Both the position numbers and the translations under genes were made by a program. A stretch of 64,000 bases of DNA from Thermaerobacter sp. PB12/4term. GTDB taxonomy: Bacteria; Bacillota; Sulfobacillia; Thermaerobacterales; Thermaerobacteraceae. Positions 63,301 through 64,000 of this stretch are shown here, piece by piece. The notes below the pieces were generated by a model. It searched no databases and was not told the DNA's origin. It saw only the letters and a list, made by a program, of their open reading frames with translations. The stretch lies in the NCBI RefSeq assembly GCF_003403315.2, contig NZ_CP048407.1:1860001-1924000 (forward strand), in the 5' to 3' direction. The number at the start of each line of letters is the position of its first letter. Position 1 is the stretch's first letter.

Positions 63301-64000
63301 ATGGAGACGGGAGAGTACGGCCACAATTCCGGTGATGCACCGTCACCGGACCGCCATCCCGGCCCGCACGCCCCGGCCGTCCTGGTGGTGGACGACGAGG
63401 CGGAAATCCGGCGCCTGCTCCGGCTGTACCTGGAACGGGCCGGGTTCGTCGTGATGGAAGCCGGCGATGGTACGTCCGCCCTGGCGGCTTTCGATGCGGC
63501 CGGGCGACAAGGCCGCCCCGTAGCGGCGGTGGTGCTCGACCTGATGCTTCCCGGCATGGACGGGTGGGAGGTCTGCGAACGGCTCCGGGAACGCAGCCCG
63601 GTGCCCATCCTCATGCTTACCGCCCGCGGTGACATCCACGAGCGGCTGCACGGCTTTCAACTGGGGGCCGACGACTATGTGGTCAAACCTTTCGACCCGC
63701 GGGAGATCGTGGCCCGCGTCCGGGCCCTCCTCCGCCGCGGGATGCCCGCTGCCGGGGCGACCCGGCCTCCGGGGGCCGAACCGGCCCTTGAACTCGGCCG
63801 GCTGGTCATCGACCCAGGCGCCCGCACGGTGACGGTCGACGGGCAACCCGTCCCGCTGACCCGCACCGAGTTCGACCTTCTCTACATCCTGGCCCGCCAC
63901 CGCGGCCAGACGCTGGGCCGCCAGCAGATCCTGGACCGCCTGCGGGGCGGCGACTATTTCGGCGACGAGCGGGTCGTCGACAGCCACGTTCGCAACCTGA
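63301..64000 (+). CDS. OmpR/PhoB-family response regulator (cut by window end)
   Basis: At least 233 residues, open at the window edge. After a 25-residue polar N-terminus, a receiver domain ('VLVVDDEAEIRRLL', phospho-acceptor in 'VLDLMLPGMDGW', 'DYVVKPF') and most of a winged helix ('LTRTEFDLLYILARHRGQTLGR', 'VVDSHVRNL') are visible. ATG at 63301 after GGGAGG. Third gene of the kinase-SHOCT-regulator set. Confidence 0.92.
   Translation, partial: METGEYGHNSGDAPSPDRHPGPHAPAVLVVDDEAEIRRLLRLYLERAGFVVMEAGDGTSALAAFDAAGRQGRPVAAVVLDLMLPGMDGWEVCERLRERSPVPILMLTARGDIHERLHGFQLGADDYVVKPFDPREIVARVRALLRRGMPAAGATRPPGAEPALELGRLVIDPGARTVTVDGQPVPLTRTEFDLLYILARHRGQTLGRQQILDRLRGGDYFGDERVVDSHVRNL

Overview
The window looks like a chromosome segment of a very GC-rich, thermophilic, aerobic Gram-positive bacterium of the Thermaerobacter/Symbiobacterium type. 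This is inferred from the GC-rich coding throughout, many GTG and TTG starts behind strong GGAGG sites, lipoprotein and CsoR-type copper genes of Firmicutes character, and Gly/Ala/Pro-rich insertions in many proteins. No rRNA or tRNA gene was recognised.

Region 1 (1-10.6 kb) is a decaying type I-B CRISPR-Cas locus. An IS21 istB, an IS110-type transposase remnant and a complete IS3-family element abut a cas3 gene cut down to its HD domain. Upstream of cas3 lie cas5, cas7, cas8 and cas6, all read leftwards, and then a WYL-domain regulator. No helicase domain, no cas1/2/4 and no CRISPR array is visible.

Region 2 (10.6-24.9 kb) is ordinary metabolism: an M20 dipeptidase and a polar amino acid ABC transporter on the minus strand, then a plus-strand run of FAD oxidoreductase, class V aminotransferase, zincin-like metallopeptidase, CoA transferase, a SWIM/SNF2 helicase and a TlpA-type thioredoxin. 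A small zinc-ribbon gene is convergent with the last.

Region 3 (25-51 kb) is a copper (and mercury) resistance island built from two diverged cassettes of the form copZ / csoR / copA / beta-propeller protein. Between and after them lie a CopB-type ATPase split by a second IS3 copy, a 5'-truncated merA, a BlaI-M56 regulator pair, two paralogous CxxxC helical-hairpin proteins, a two-component system, a multicopper oxidase with an internal deletion, an Lgt-like membrane protein, a second TlpA protein, a methyltransferase and a duplicated small membrane protein. Several of these genes are broken, often with an intact paralogue nearby. CsoR-type dyads (ATACCC...GGGTAT) sit in three of the cassette promoter regions.

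Region 4 (51.3-58.5 kb) is an envelope cluster: an RND efflux permease, a DedA-like membrane protein, a GT4 glycosyltransferase, a patatin-like phospholipase and an HTH regulator. A short direct-repeat motif recurs upstream of three of these genes and may be the regulator's operator.

Region 5 (58.5-64 kb) holds a transposase remnant, a DUF5519-like gene, a two-fold thioredoxin/glutaredoxin protein with an in-frame TGA exactly where the first Cys of its second CxxC motif is expected (a selenocysteine candidate), a small Met/His-rich secreted protein, and a histidine kinase / SHOCT protein / response regulator set running off the end.
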